Below the pieces are notes generated by a model. That model was not told the DNA's origin. It saw nothing but the letters and a program-made list of their open reading frames with translations, and did no database searches. Below are positions 27,101 to 40,806 of a DNA stretch of 64,000 bases, piece by piece. The stretch is from Ptychodera flava (lineage: Eukaryota; Hemichordata; Enteropneusta; Ptychoderidae). The number at the start of each line of letters is the position of its first letter. Within the stretch, counting starts at the first letter, position 1. The position numbers and the translations under genes were made by a program. Where the stretch lies: contig NC_091940.1 in NCBI RefSeq assembly GCF_041260155.1, forward strand, positions 3,976,501-4,040,500. Reading direction: 5' to 3'.

Positions 27101-27627
27101 CATCAGTACAGTCGACAGCCATCCATGCACATCAGTAAAGTGTATCGCTCTCGCTTCCCCCGGCCTCTGATTTCCACACTAAAATCTTTGACTATTCAAC
27201 AGTATCGTTGCAATCACAGTTTTACAATGGTTAAACTTTTATAAGCTTAAATGACAAAGGTGCTGCGGGAAGACACGGGAGAGGGAATTCAATAATAGGG
27301 CCAGAATTAACACTGTGACATACGGCAATTACAAATTACTGACATATGCGGCATGACCGGTATTGTCTTGAAGAGGAATGATACTACCTGTAACTTTGAC
27401 CGGAAATATTCAAATCAGCGTAAATGTATATTAATTAGACTAATGTACCCATTATTTGATAGACTTAGTCCTGGACTGAAAACGGGGCATACTGGTCCAT
27501 ATTCTACGAGCTTAGTACATGCATGCCTAATTACTACGATTATTATACGACCTATGAAATTATGCTCATGTTTATACACACAGACACAGAAACACAGACA
27601 CTCACGTATAATATTATATATATAAAC

Positions 27628-27631
<4 letters not shown>
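24177..27631. other. Intergenic, no gene recognised
   Basis: No domain-bearing frame, RNA gene or clear inverted repeat found by eye. Confidence 0.45.
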
Positions 27632-27710
<79 letters not shown>

Positions 27711-27722
27711 TGTGTGTGTGTG
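27632..27722. repeat. (TA)n then (TG)n microsatellite
   Basis: About 75 bp of alternating TA followed by a short TG run. Confidence 0.95.
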
Positions 27723-30682
27723 AGCTGAAGAAGCTACGATGGCCAACAGCCTCAGTCTCACGAAATAAGTCAGAGGTGTGATTTCAAACATTGCAAGGCG
27801 GCGTGTGATGCACGTGGCAAATATATATGCACACGAATGTACAAAGCATTGATATTTTGTGAGAATGACATCATCAACAGAACCTGCGACAGTTGGGCTA
27901 TGTCGTCATCAGTTGCCTGTATACTCTGACTCATGGACCCACCCCGCCCAGGGACGAACGCTACATGTGCATATCAATGAAGTCCTAACAGGAAATGGAA
28001 ATAAAAATTATCATGTTGTAATCAAAGTGTTGTATTTCAGCAGCTCTGCTGGCACTTGCTTTAGAATATAGGTGTTTGTGCGATACGTGAATGTGGGTCA
28101 CACATGCAAGGCCAGTGTATCATCGTTGCAAGGATGTGTACGGTCTGGTCGTCGCACATGAAACATGTCAATTATTTACCTTTAATTTTCATAATCGGCT
28201 TCTCATGAAATCTTTGCTCTTGGTTCAGAGAGTATCACACAATGTGTCTTCGTGACTGAAATAGTCAGGCAACAGATGTGTAGGTGTACTCATCGCATCA
28301 ACTGGAGGTGTAACACTGCAAACTCAAGGTTTACCGACTCGCGGTATTCTCAAGGATGGATAATATTCACACTGCAAATCAATAAAATCAGTTCGTGAGG
28401 TTCAAGAGCGAAGTTGGCCTTGTGTATATCCGCAGACAGTTTTGATTTTTTTTTCAATATAGAAAAATCAACCATTCCTTTCGATATGATGAAATTAACT
28501 TCTGAATTTGCCTTTCTCACCGTACTAGCGTAGTCATCTGAAATGTCAAGTATGACTTTCGTAATTCAAGTGACATGGAGGGCTAACCTACGTACGGCAA
28601 AGTTACTACAAATCCTTAGTGATTTATTTGTCTGATCAAGAATAAATGACGGAGAAATAAATTATCTATACAAAAAGAAAACATTTCAATGGGGTGCTGT
28701 TTAGAAAAAAAATACATGCTTTTAATGTTAGAAGATGCACTGTGACGGTTGAAATGTCAGCCTTTGTTCTGAATGTTCGTAGCTTCAAGCTTTCAATCGT
28801 CTTCAGGCTTGGAGTCCAATGGTTAGTTTTTGTGCACTACTAAAAAGTCTCCTAGGAATGTATTTCATTTCAACATTAGATGTAAAGCGAAGAATTCTGC
28901 CTCTTCTCGGGTAATGTAGCCATACGCTTTAGCCTTATCAAAATAATGGCTGACCATTCCACAGGAGAAATAGAAGGCAAAGTGACGTTAATTGCTTTCA
29001 AGATCTCATAGACGCGGAATGCATGTGTTTGTACATACCACCCTGTATGTCAATGACCGACACCGACAGGGACCCATGATATGCAGTGCAGCAGTGTAAC
29101 ATAAAATAAGACAAATAATGGTAAGTGTACAAAAGTATCCGGTACAACTGCAGTGCTGTCTTTCACGAGGTCAATTCGTGACATATATATGGTTCGCCCT
29201 GAATGGCACGTACACACGGCTTCGGATCAGGCAGGTGACGCAATGACTTTACTGGAAAATACCCACCGTCATACCATTATTTTCAGCTTCAATTCCGTTT
29301 CTAGATATACCTATATTTGACTGATACCAAAAGTCACCTTATTTCGAAATAACTCGATTTTGAAAATGTGAACAGCATTTTATATTCAATGAGATACATG
29401 TACTTTTTGCGATATACACGTAATGGCCAGGGTTTTCATTGGCGACCTTAACCTGTCTTGGCCGATAGGACGCAAGCGTGCATCCATACCAATTAGACGT
29501 GTTGCGTGACAAACTGTTCGATCACGTGATTTGTCCGTGAACATCTTCCCAAACCTCCTTCTATGTTCAATACATTGACATATACAATACTTAAGACACA
29601 CTATTCAATGACCTTCGCCCTACAAAAAAGCTGTTCAAGGTATAAATAGAATGTCAAAATCTCCACATTATCGTCGCAACTTATGAAAGTCAGACAACAC
29701 TGACTAAAGTCCCTGGTTAAATTCAGGAATGGTATATGTTGTCGTTGTTTTTTTCGCCATCTGCCCACAGTGGCACGGCTCTCTCTCCCGGATGTTGGGA
29801 CCGCATTACATATACAATATTCGATCTTAATATATGGATTGGCAGCGCCGTAAGCAGGACTATAGGTATACAGTTTTGAAAAGCAGTCTTCTGCCAAACT
29901 GATGCAATCATCAAATTTTAGCTGTCAAGACACTGTAACAACAGTCACTGAGCCTTCGATATCCGGTGCGACAGAAAATGCCATTCCTTTTACTGGGTTC
30001 ATCGGACGAGACACTTGATTTTTTAAAATATTGACAGTTCTCATATGTAAGTCAAACAAGTTTAAGGTGCTAAAATTGACTTAATAGAGAGGCACAAAAA
30101 TTCAAAAGTATTTTCGGGGAGTTACGAAATATGCATATCAAGTATATACCTGAACTAATGTAAAATTGAAAAACTACTAGAAGGGTAGATGAGGTCTCGT
30201 TTGTGTCCATCATGAAAAATGGAATCCTTAAAACATTGCATTTAATATGTACACTGGATGGACAGTCAAGGTCGAGTAAAATGTCACTGACTCAGCAGTT
30301 TTTACTGGTCTAAAATAAACTCAATTAGGCCTAATGCAGTAATATTCAGTATATAGTTTCGCACCAATGACTGTCGTTTCCATGGTGACCTTCAAAGTAC
30401 ATGTACGTCGATTGTGACTAAGATATCAAGTAATACGCCGCAGATAGGCTGTCTCATTACTAGAGACTATCTGATACGCCCTCTTTGCATGCTACATACC
30501 GCTGTCAAAGGGTTTACGTGTGAGCGACGACGGGTTACTGACCGAGGAGGCATAGAACCCGTGAAACAGTCGGCTGTAGCTGATATCATCTCCCGGGTTT
30601 AGATTCGTGTTAGCCTTGAAACCTGCCATATTCTACGATGTATATATGTATGCACACTTACATGTAAACATATACACGTACA

Positions 30683-30683
<1 letters not shown>
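27723..30683. other. Intergenic, no gene recognised
   Basis: Only short, motif-free frames are present. Confidence 0.45.
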
Positions 30684-30771
<88 letters not shown>

Positions 30772-30790
30772 GTAAACATATTCACGTACA

Positions 30791-30859
<69 letters not shown>

Positions 30860-30915
30860 GCACACACACATATATGTGTGTGTGTGTGTGTTTGTGTGTC
30901 TGTGTATGTATGTCT
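30684..30915. repeat. Double (TA)n microsatellite with TG tail
   Basis: Two (TA)n tracts (about 30684-30768 and 30793-30858) are separated by a 25-bp spacer resembling the sequence just left of the first tract (AAACATATACACGTACA versus AAACATATTCACGTACA). The unit therefore appears to have been duplicated. A TG-rich tail follows. Confidence 0.92.
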
Positions 30916-33900
30916 GCGTGAGCGTTGGCTACAGACATAAACACAATTGAATATAACCACAGATGTGCATATGATATATGCATGCAAAATCATTTTCCTG
31001 ATATTTAGCATAAACGTCCATTCGTCATTCTGTAAATGTGCTAAGAAATGTGACATAATACACTGCTAACCAACTTTAATACTGGACAAATGTAATTGCC
31101 ACTCGTTAGAAGATTCTATGCTGCTGTATCATTATGTAATTCAGGTTTTGTGATTTTCTGTGTCAGGTTCAATGATCTGATGGTTGACGAAACCATATCA
31201 CTATTTTCCAATACCCGAGCCAAGCGTCTGTTATTTTCGAAGTGTAAGTTTACACAGAAGTTTTATGTACCATGTACACACGTGGTCAGTTGGTAATACA
31301 GGGTAGTTATATATGCTGGCTATGAACAGACAACTTACAAGGTCACCAAGAGTACACCCTAGGCGCCCGTCGTTTATCGAGGCATAGACCCTGAGTTGCA
31401 TCATTGATCTCACATATTCTGGATTGTTTTATATTTATGTACCGATACTTTGCATAACAGTAGCTTTAGGGTAAATGAAAATATTGCCGTCATCAAGATG
31501 CTCCGACGGGACTGCTTTTAAATTTTACTCCAGCTTACTAACGGACGACGTTTTATTTCAAATGGACTTGTAAAATGATTTTTACGAATAACATAAGTCA
31601 TAGCCGACTTTAATAGAATTTCTTGACTACACCAGGCTGAAAATGTGTGCAAAACTTACACTCTATGAAATATCTTTGGTAAGTTTCGAAAATGCTGGCC
31701 AATTAATATCGGCAGAGTTTAATAATTTTATTGTGCACTTTGCGATAAATATGCGTCGTTTCATCGTGAAAAAAGTTCTATATCAAGTTGCAAGGCTTCA
31801 GGGGATTGATCTCCTGTCGACGACAAAATAAATACCATACATGTCCCGTATGTGATACTCCGACAATCTAAACCATTACGTTTCTTCCTTTCATAAAACT
31901 TGCAGACCAATCAGTGGCCTTCATCTGTAAATATGAAGTTTCCTGTTGTCGGTCTATATCATTCGAAAAGAGTGATACTTTCATATAATCATGAAATCAC
32001 ACCTGGTGATAAAAGGAGAGAGATAGCACCATTAAAGCACCGCTGTATTGGGGGTGACATAATTCGAACCCCTCTCCAGAAGTTCCTCTGTAAAAAGAAA
32101 TTACACGACTTCTGTATGAGTGATTTTTTTAGAGCCAATATTTGTCACCGGTAAAATCATTGCTTGTTTTATCTCACTACGCGTTAGAAGTTAACGATTT
32201 GGTATTTTCAATCTTAATATCGAGTATGATGTGCTAATACGATTGAACTTATAGAATAAACAAATCTGTGGCTTAGAAAGTGAAGATTGTGTGCAGGACT
32301 CTCATCAAAGGAGAGGGTGGGCGCATGTGTCCAATACCATTTATGATGACTGTAGTCAATTTGCACCTCAAAAGTTTTACGCGTTTGTTTGTGTCATGTC
32401 CACAGAAATCTTACACTACTGTTTATTACATAAACCGAGAAACAGGAGGTCACTGCCAATGTTTTTATCATCTTAGAAGCAGGTTATCTGAACTTTATCG
32501 ATATTTGAAATGTACAATCCCGGCTGCCGCTATCTGCACTAACCTTATTGACCAAAATTAAACTTGTATTTCCAATTTTCATCCCCCCAAAACGAGGCTT
32601 ACTGTGACATTTTATTTTCTCAAGCAGTTTCAAACAACAAAACAAAACAAAACAAAACAACAGCTGCAGGAGGAAGCATTGTAAGATTGTAAAAATGTCA
32701 AATCTTATCTTGAGTTGCATGGTATACCTCATAGACACGGTGTGGAATAAAAACACATGTATGTTTGACAATACAATAACAGATGAACTGAATGTCACCT
32801 CAATATTAGCGCCACATGCTATATGCCACATGTTTTACCGTGACCTTAACTTGGCCATGGCCGAAGGACAGCAGCATTTTATAATAAATTTTAACAATGT
32901 TGTATCATTGCAAATCGATTACCTATTCGCCTTGACCCATTCTTGACACCATGACATCATCAGAACTCACTCATATCATTGACTATATCGTTCCAAGTGG
33001 AGTGACTGTAGGACCATGCTGAATAAATTGAGACAGTTGAAAAATTGCAGTTGTCGCTCATTTTATCATTTGTTCGAGCAGTCTTAAAAGTTTGGTTTTC
33101 AGAACAAAACAGCAAGTCTAGTCCGTCACTGATGATTGTAGCTTTGCGCTCGTTTCTCTTTTCATTTTTGTAATTTAGTAGATTGCGGTCTTATTTAGGG
33201 ATTTTTAATAGTGCATACGCTAAGAAGCCTTCAAGGGAGAGTTTTGACAAAATTGATATACATGCACCTTTCTCGACAAGCCAAAAGGGCGTTCACCCTT
33301 ACGTAAACCCAGAGCCAATGAGCGCGACTACAACTTTAAACTCACAGCTGCAGCCAAGAACATCGACACCGTCCGTAAACCTTCGCATTACGTTTATATA
33401 CGGTTCACTCGGCGCACAACCCCTTCAATAAATGAGAAATTGCTTTTAAAATCAAACTACAGATATTTCGATCTATGTGTAATAGAGTTAGTGACATATT
33501 TCTACAATTAAGGTCAACGAAGAATGACATAACACTGGACCGAGTTAGGTCGTACTGTAAATTCAAATGATGGCAAATCGATGGCGTTTCTAGAACCACC
33601 ATTGAATTGTTTTATTGATGGGCCCTTTGTATTTCAACAATCAATATTACGACTTGTCGTTATGAGAGACGAGATTCACGCCTGACACCAAATTAAGTGA
33701 CTGAAAGTCTCTAATGAGTATTTCCTTGGAAGTTCACCTTTAGGTTTTTTCCTATGGATTATTTGGTTTTTTCTCCCTGGAATACTTACAGTATAAATAT
33801 CACATCACATTAGAATAGTAGCCATCTTGAAAAGTATCATGCATGATAAAAACCCGTTGGTCGAAATTATTTCATCTGACATGAAAAATTAAACTTGAAA

Positions 33901-36900
33901 CGCTTTGTATGAATCTAATGTCGTGTCTCTTTTAGGAAGGTGAATCACAATTTATAAAGTAGAAACCATCGAATTGGAAATCATCGTCACAACTCACAAC
34001 ATTTTATCTTCAATTGAAATCATATCAATGGCTAGACATGTTTAAAAAAGACAAAGTCACTCCCTTTGGTTTATATCATTTGAAAAGTCATCCGAACTAG
34101 TCTGCACATTCAGCATTCAGGCGACTGATGCCGTATGTTGTGGGTTCGAACCCGATTGAAAACTAGCTGTATTCAAGCGTAACCTGTTAAGCTATCGACG
34201 TGTGTTTTATAACATGTCCAACATATGTATTATATATTCTCGCAAAAAAACGTATACATTTCATCAAGATCTGAATTTAAGCGTAGATTTGTAAAGAAGC
34301 AAGAAGGAATTCTGGCAAAGAGTTTGCACTGGTAATATGAAACTGATAATGATTAAATCAGAAATGAACTTATAAAAATTCTAAATGTTCACATGTTCAT
34401 GAAAAGGGCAAGCGACACAGCCCTGTGACCAAGCTCAAAAAATCAGAAATTTAGAAATTAATCTAAAGAAATGGCTCAGCAGTAGAGTGATACGGACGTT
34501 TTACAATATTATAGATGTACCCTAATGGACTATTTGCCGCTTCTATCAAACTACACGTCATGACACTTGTACACTAGTGTGACACATAGGAGGTGATGGG
34601 AGTGAATCAGATAAGAAACTTCCAGTCATCGAAATTACTGATCTTGGGTGTAGCACTCGGAGTTATGAATCAGGACACGCTAGCAACGGCGTGACAAAGT
34701 GTGCTTTAAATTGATTTTCAACTTGTAAACTCCCGTTGTTTGTTGTATATCCGACATGTCAATGGACGCAACCCCAAATCCTCTGCCCCTGCTAGAAATA
34801 CACTGGCTCTCTCGTTTTATGAACTCGTATTTCCAATCTTCATGTCATTCTTGGGCTACTTACTCAATTTATTGATGGATATTAACCGTTAGTTGCCTCG
34901 AGATCGGTTATTTTTTATGAATACAGCTATTTTTGTACTGAGTCAGATTATTTGGCAGTGCTCCTATCCTAGACGTGGGGTCTCTTAATGAACATCCTGC
35001 CTGGTGGACCAGTATGCTCATCATCTTCTACACTGATCTTTACAGAAACAATTCAAGCTTTTTGGAGAAAGACATCAAACGCCTCGTGTAAATGAAATGA
35101 ACGGAACTGTCAGGGAGACGAACTGTTGAACTTCAACCTCGTTATGTGGCCACAGAAGGTTGCGATGTTGATTGCACTGGAGATTTAGGGTCAAACAAAG
35201 CAAGGTCGATCAAGTACTTGCCGTAATCGACCTATGTAATCACATATTGTACTTGCCATTCGCAAATAGGAGGTCGTTTATCTTTCTTTGCTTCGATCGA
35301 TATTTACAGGATATGTGATAGCAAGAACATGGTATCCAAGGCAACTCCCCAACATCACGATACGAGTGGATAAAATAAGTCAGGGCTGAACGTTACGTAT
35401 CGCACACGTGTAAGCTTATAATTAATCCCGGCTCTCACTAGAAATTGTCACACACCATGGTTGCACAGGGAAGTCACCGGTCGTGTATGCATCAATGAAT
35501 AGAACAAAAGTAAAGTCCAACTACTTAAGTCTTACCAAGGTATTTAATCAGAGTCAATACAGTGTTTGTATCCGATCATTTGAAGTGAATTTAAATTCAT
35601 ATTCAACACGTTTCCAGTCGGATAACTCTTCAGTTTCAAAACAATGCACAGACACTTATGCCTATATCACACCCAATGACAGTGTTGTGTTTCAATTAGC
35701 AATTTTGAGGCTGCAACTTCCACGTTGTGTATATGAAGGCATAAGATGAACATTTCAAGGCAGAATTCAACGTGAATATTCTGATACTTAGGACGTGTTT
35801 TCTTGTGTACGGGACAAACAACGTTTTACAGTCTTTCCGAGGTGGCTATTCACTTTCATTCAGCTAATTATTTTTTACGTTTTATGTTACATGTAGCTGG
35901 AAACTTCTCCGTATGCCTGCTGTGGCGACGTTCTTCCATCAAATGCAATGTCACAAGGTATGGTATATACCTGCATCGCACATGTACAGGAGGGCTGACA
36001 GGAGGCTATTGTATTCTGCAGGTAACGTAGTCATTTGTAGGGATAGTTCCTAGCGCTACTTTAGTTTCGTCCGTAGAGGCTTTACCCAAAATCAGATTTA
36101 GAGTATGTTTCCATGGAAATATGAGTACGAGAGGCAATGTTTAAGGAACTGGACATAAATCACAGAGGGAGGGAGGGTTAGTCTTTATCAGACGAACACA
36201 TGGAGGCGTGATGAATTCTGGCCTTACTTCTACTCCTGAGTGAAAACTTGAACATTCGACTCTTCCAAAGAATCAAAATATAGAGACTGATTTGTGACAT
36301 TGATCACGGACGTGATGCTGGACTGGGAACTTTCAAGGAAACTTTATGAAATGAAGGCACGATGCTTGGTATCAAGCACTTAAGTTTCAAGATAACTGCC
36401 AGATCAGCATGGCTGGACCCAATCAAGGATTATGTATCCCGTGATAAAATTGATACAGAATCTTGTTGTGATGGTGACGTTAATGATGACGACGATGGTG
36501 ATGGTTAATACTAAATTAATTTTGAAAGTGGTTAGAATGACTATAACCAGGCATTATCAATAAAGCTTTGATCGATAAAGACCCTTTACGATTACTCTCA
36601 CTTTTGAAATCAACAGAGCGATATGGGTACCAAGAAAGAGTGGAAACTCAACGCCCTTCCTTTTGGAGAGAGCGGACAGGTTGGGATTTTCCACAGATAG
36701 AATATATCGATTAACGATAGTTTCTGAACAGAGGTCTGATATCGGCTCGAAAATGAAAATTGCTCTGCCTGCTAAGGTGCCCCGTATTTAGTAAATACTT
36801 AATAGTTGATGTAGATTTACTATATGTTGAATATCAGTTTTGGGAGAATGATCAATAGTACTTTCTGCACAAGTGCCTGTGACCCTTTCTTTGGCTATTT

Positions 36901-37118
36901 CCTGAGACTAGCATAAGGCTGAATGGATGTAACGCATCTGGAGTAGTTACTGTGTTTTTTTAACACCCTTAATCCTTTTACCTTCATGATTTGGCCAATA
37001 GTTATTATTAGGGAGCTTTCACTTATTATAAGAGGGGGTTGAATCTTGCCTGCACTCTTATAGATGTAAACATTGTATGTACTTTCCTATCTCAAGAGGA
37101 GAAGAGTAAAGAGAGGTA
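30916..37118. other. Intergenic, no gene recognised
   Basis: No supported exon. A (CAAAA)n run lies near 32636-32660. A degenerate tRNA-like piece near 34107-34156 is listed separately. Confidence 0.45.
34107..34156 (+). repeat. Possible tRNA-derived SINE fragment
   Basis: A perfect RNA polymerase III B-box-like GGGTTCGAACCC (34143-34154) is preceded by an anticodon-arm-like GCGACTGATGCCGTA. No convincing A-box or acceptor stem exists, so this is not a functional tRNA gene. Confidence 0.25.
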
Positions 37119-37393
37119 AGGGACGGACCATTAGATCATGGGAGGTGGCGATGGTCATAATCAGATTGTGAATTTTTTTTTACAATTGCAATTTTTGAAT
37201 TTTTTTCTAAGTAGTTCACAGTATGCTGATTTTTCTTTTCTAAGTTCACTGTCAGATTTACAATTTTTTGCATTTTGATTTTACTCTTTTTATTTTGCAA
37301 ACTAGTTTGAAGATTTGTTTTTTTCCCTAACCTTTTGCTTTGAAATGTTTTTAGATTTTGACCCCCCCTCCCAAGATCTAATGATCCATCCCT
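37119..37393. mobile_element. MITE-like inverted-repeat element
   Basis: Two 27-bp arms, at 37119-37145 (AGGGACGGACCATTAGATC...) and 37367-37393, are inverted copies matching at 24 of 27 positions. They enclose about 220 bp of T-rich noncoding sequence. No clear target duplication is seen, so the superfamily is open. Confidence 0.6.
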
Positions 37394-38195
37394 AATTTGG
37401 GGTGGTCTATGGTATAAATGTTACCTCCCCAAATATCCATATCTATGACCCTCAGAGTCCATTTTCTTTTTATAAAACATGACCTCCCCTTCAAAGTGTG
37501 AAAGTTTGATCATAGGTCTGTCTAACTGCGTAGCTCCATAGATTTCCAATCACGGTTTACCCAATGTTGACACATTTTTCTTTGTGCCACTGTCATTTGG
37601 TTATTCTTTGGAATTTGACCTCGTTCATTGTATTTACATCATATTAGGTCTTGCTCTTACCAAAAAAGATACTACTCTTATTATGAACCCGTATGGAGCA
37701 CTCTTTTCCTGTTTATATATGGTGTATAGTGCCCCTTGGACACCAATGTGTAGCGAATAGGTAGCTTTTGGTGAAATTCTAATATCACTTTTGTTGTATA
37801 CATTATGCACTTCTAATCTGCTGTTGTTAGTGCTCTATTCAAGCACAATTCCATACATGTATCAATTGTTGAACAGATTGAGCTAGTTCAGTATGAGGGA
37901 AATAATTTGTCACAGATGCCTATGTATAGAAAACAGATTTTTTGGTGGCATTCCATCCAATGCTAGTCATGTACATTCTTGTCAATTGTCCTACATTTAT
38001 AAATGCACAGATTTAGCTCCTTTTGTACAGAAAAAAGTGATATTTATGGACGAAATTTTATAAAACTTCTTGTATACACATGAATGTGATCTTTCAATCA
38101 TCCTTATCAAGTCCAGTAGCTTTACATTTGAAATAATACCTACATATGGTGGCTAGTGTCATGTGTGCACATAGCCTTTGTCCATGTTATCAGTA
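37394..38195. other. Intergenic, no gene recognised
   Basis: AT-rich sequence with no supported feature. Confidence 0.45.
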
Positions 38196-38282
<87 letters not shown>

Positions 38283-38307
38283 TTTATATATCCTTTATCA
38301 GTATACG

Positions 38308-38349
<42 letters not shown>

Positions 38350-38377
38350 TCAGACACACACACACACCAACACACAC
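38196..38377. repeat. Compound microsatellite (TG)n-(TA)n-(GA)n-(CA)n
   Basis: TG run 38196-38220, TA run to 38279, GA run about 38310-38347, then a CA run. Open frames across it are artefacts. Confidence 0.95.
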
Positions 38378-40560
38378 CATACCTGTGTCGTCTGTGCCAT
38401 TCATAGTGAACACATGAATACAAATATTACAGGATGTAATTTATGTACTGTGGGACAGCTATTGTAATTTTCACAGGATTACTGTAAAAGGGTTTTGAAT
38501 TCTGTATACATGTCATGTATATATGAATTAGGAAATGTAAAATGTAACTCCCCAAAGGGCAGCTTGTTTTATTTGAAAAATTGCTTTGAACTTTGAACAA
38601 TGCTGAAGAACTGTAAACAAAAACATTATGCTAGCCTTGCTTGCAGATGGATCAGAACAAGTAGGGGTGATGACATAATTTAAGGAGCCACCTGAAATAT
38701 ATGTGATAATGAGATAATGATTGCTTTGAGTAAAAAAAAACATAAAACACCCAAGTACAGAGTGATGTCTCATTCAAATCATATCATGAAGGGTTGACAC
38801 CATTGTGACTTCATGGCTGATCTTTAAGGTACATATACCGGAAAAAATCCCAAACCGTACTGTGACATGACCCCTTTAGACATGTAGCTGTGTAGCAATG
38901 TCTGATGTCAATAACCTTTAAAAAGTCTCTCTGAGCAATCAATCAATTGCTAGCAGATTAAATAGTCCTATAGAAATGAGGAGAGTGTACCTGGTGACTG
39001 TTTCTGACACATATTAGATTTGCCTTTGGGTGTTTCTGCAAACCTTCCTGTGCACAGATTATATTGTTTCCGTGGAATGCTTGTTTTGCCAGACTTGCTT
39101 GTCTTTATGGAATTACAATATATGACACAGGTTCAACGCCTATAAATAGATTCTCACATCACATGATTTCTTTGAGACAATGCCAAAGATACATGGAATG
39201 TCAAAGTCTGCAACAATGTTCATTTTTATACGAGTATACACATTATGATAAACATCAGCTACTTGTTTACCACACACTGTACCCCGCATACATAAACACA
39301 CGCTAATGAAATGAAAATCAGATAAGTTATGACATAAAAATCCTTCAAGAGTATTTATTTTAGGAACACTTTCAATATTCAAATTACCATACATTATATA
39401 ACAGAATAAAGCAAAACAAAACAGATACTTGAAAAGTGTAAACACAGTTATCAGTACATGCCATACAACTTTAAACTCATTCAACCGTTGCATGGGTGTG
39501 TAACATGTCTGTTCATGTTACAAATGTTCACTATTGTTTGCAGATCTGACTTATAAAAGTGAAGTGTGGCGTGAGTGAGCTCTGAGAAGTTCCCTTGTTC
39601 AAAGTATTATAATCAATAACTTTATTTACATATTATCCAACAAAAATTACCGACAAGCATGTTTATATATAGCAAGAATTTCTATACAGTGAGGGCTATG
39701 CAGGAGACAATTGGGGTCTATACCCTATGTCAGTCGACATGTCTAGTCATTCCAAACCGTTTTGATTTGCTATACAATTTTTCAAGAGGCAAAGCCTTAT
39801 GATCAAACACTACACAGAATATAAGTGCTGTGTATTCTGATGGCCGAGTTTATTTCTTCCATGACAACTGTATGATGATGATGATAAATCAACAACTGAC
39901 ATGACTTTGAACTACTATTGGTTGGTTCTGACGTCACATTGATAGCAATATCAACACAACTAGATCTTTGTGGCTGTGGCAGGCTGAATTGGGCAGAGGA
40001 GCTCAGATGAAAATGCGACAAAACCTTCCACTTTGATCAGACTTTGTTCCTGCCTAGGCACTGCTATGGGGAAATTACCTTTACAGTTCTGGGATCTTAC
40101 TGACCAAAATATATTCCATACATATTTCATGTTTACCAAGGTTTTACTTCTATATAATATCCAATTATTTAAAAGAGGAATGAATTGCATACGATAACTC
40201 TGTCAAAATTTGAAAAATTTGCTTCAATATGTACATGTACACACAGGGGATCTTATACAAAACACATTAAAAATGTCATGTGCCTGTACAGGAAACCAAC
40301 TTCAAAATTAGTTGTCTCAAAACATCACATGAATTCTCATATTATTATTAGCGTCTTTTATTGTACATTGGCCATAGTTTAAAATTAAGATGTAGGTATC
40401 AAAGTGAACGATACTTGTTTGGGTACAAGTGATCATATGAGAAAATTTGCAATATGTAAGCAAGTATGAAAATATATTACAAGTATGTGTGTGCCGTGTG
40501 TGCGACAACCTTGCAGGATGTGCAGTTACAGTCTTCTTCATGTGAAAATATTTTTCCTTT
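38378..40560. other. Intergenic sequence 3' of GAS8
   Basis: No coding exon or RNA gene recognised before the GAS8 polyadenylation signal. Confidence 0.45.
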
Positions 40561-40566
40561 TTTATT
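40561..40566 (-). terminator. GAS8: Putative GAS8 polyadenylation signal (AATAAA)
   Basis: A minus-strand AATAAA lies about 90 nt past the GAS8 stop codon. It is the first canonical signal downstream of the stop. Confidence 0.55.
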
Positions 40567-40656
40567 TCCCCCACCCAAAAGAGTTTACTGTGGGAGGTGG
40601 ACATCTAACTGGACAACTCCAAATGGGTGACCTTCATTACATGGCATGGTTTGTTC

Positions 40657-40806
40657 CTATGTTGGAGCTGCCACCAGACCTGCCGGTCCCTGTCCTAATT
40701 GCTGACCACCCACTGTACTTTCCAATGGTTTGAAACCTAGTTCATCAGTCGGTACACCAAACTGCTGTAGCTTGGCTTCATAGGTACGCATCAGATCATT
40801 GTGAGC
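40657..40806 (-). CDS. GAS8: GAS8 coding exon 10 (C-terminus, stop)
   Basis: Encodes residues 441-489: [28 protein letters not shown] and the terminal [12 protein letters not shown], ending in TAG. The match to the human C-terminus ([20 protein letters not shown]) makes the end certain. Confidence 0.95.
   Translation of the reverse strand, partial: AHNDLMRTYEAKLQQFGVPTDELGFKPLESTVGGQQLGQGPAGLVAAPT

Noticed and set aside
30607-31056. Open frames of IYIYIY repeats
   Set aside because: Translation of (TA)n and (TG)n tracts. The same holds for frames at 27523-27791, 38156-38467, 53800-54342 and 57562-57878.
32047-32085. B-box-like ATTCGAACCCC next to GGGGG
   Set aside because: Chance-level motif without a tRNA fold.
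34143-34154. Possible tRNA gene with a GGTTCGAACC T-arm
   Set aside because: No A-box, no acceptor-stem pairing and no anticodon arm of proper size; at most a SINE remnant.
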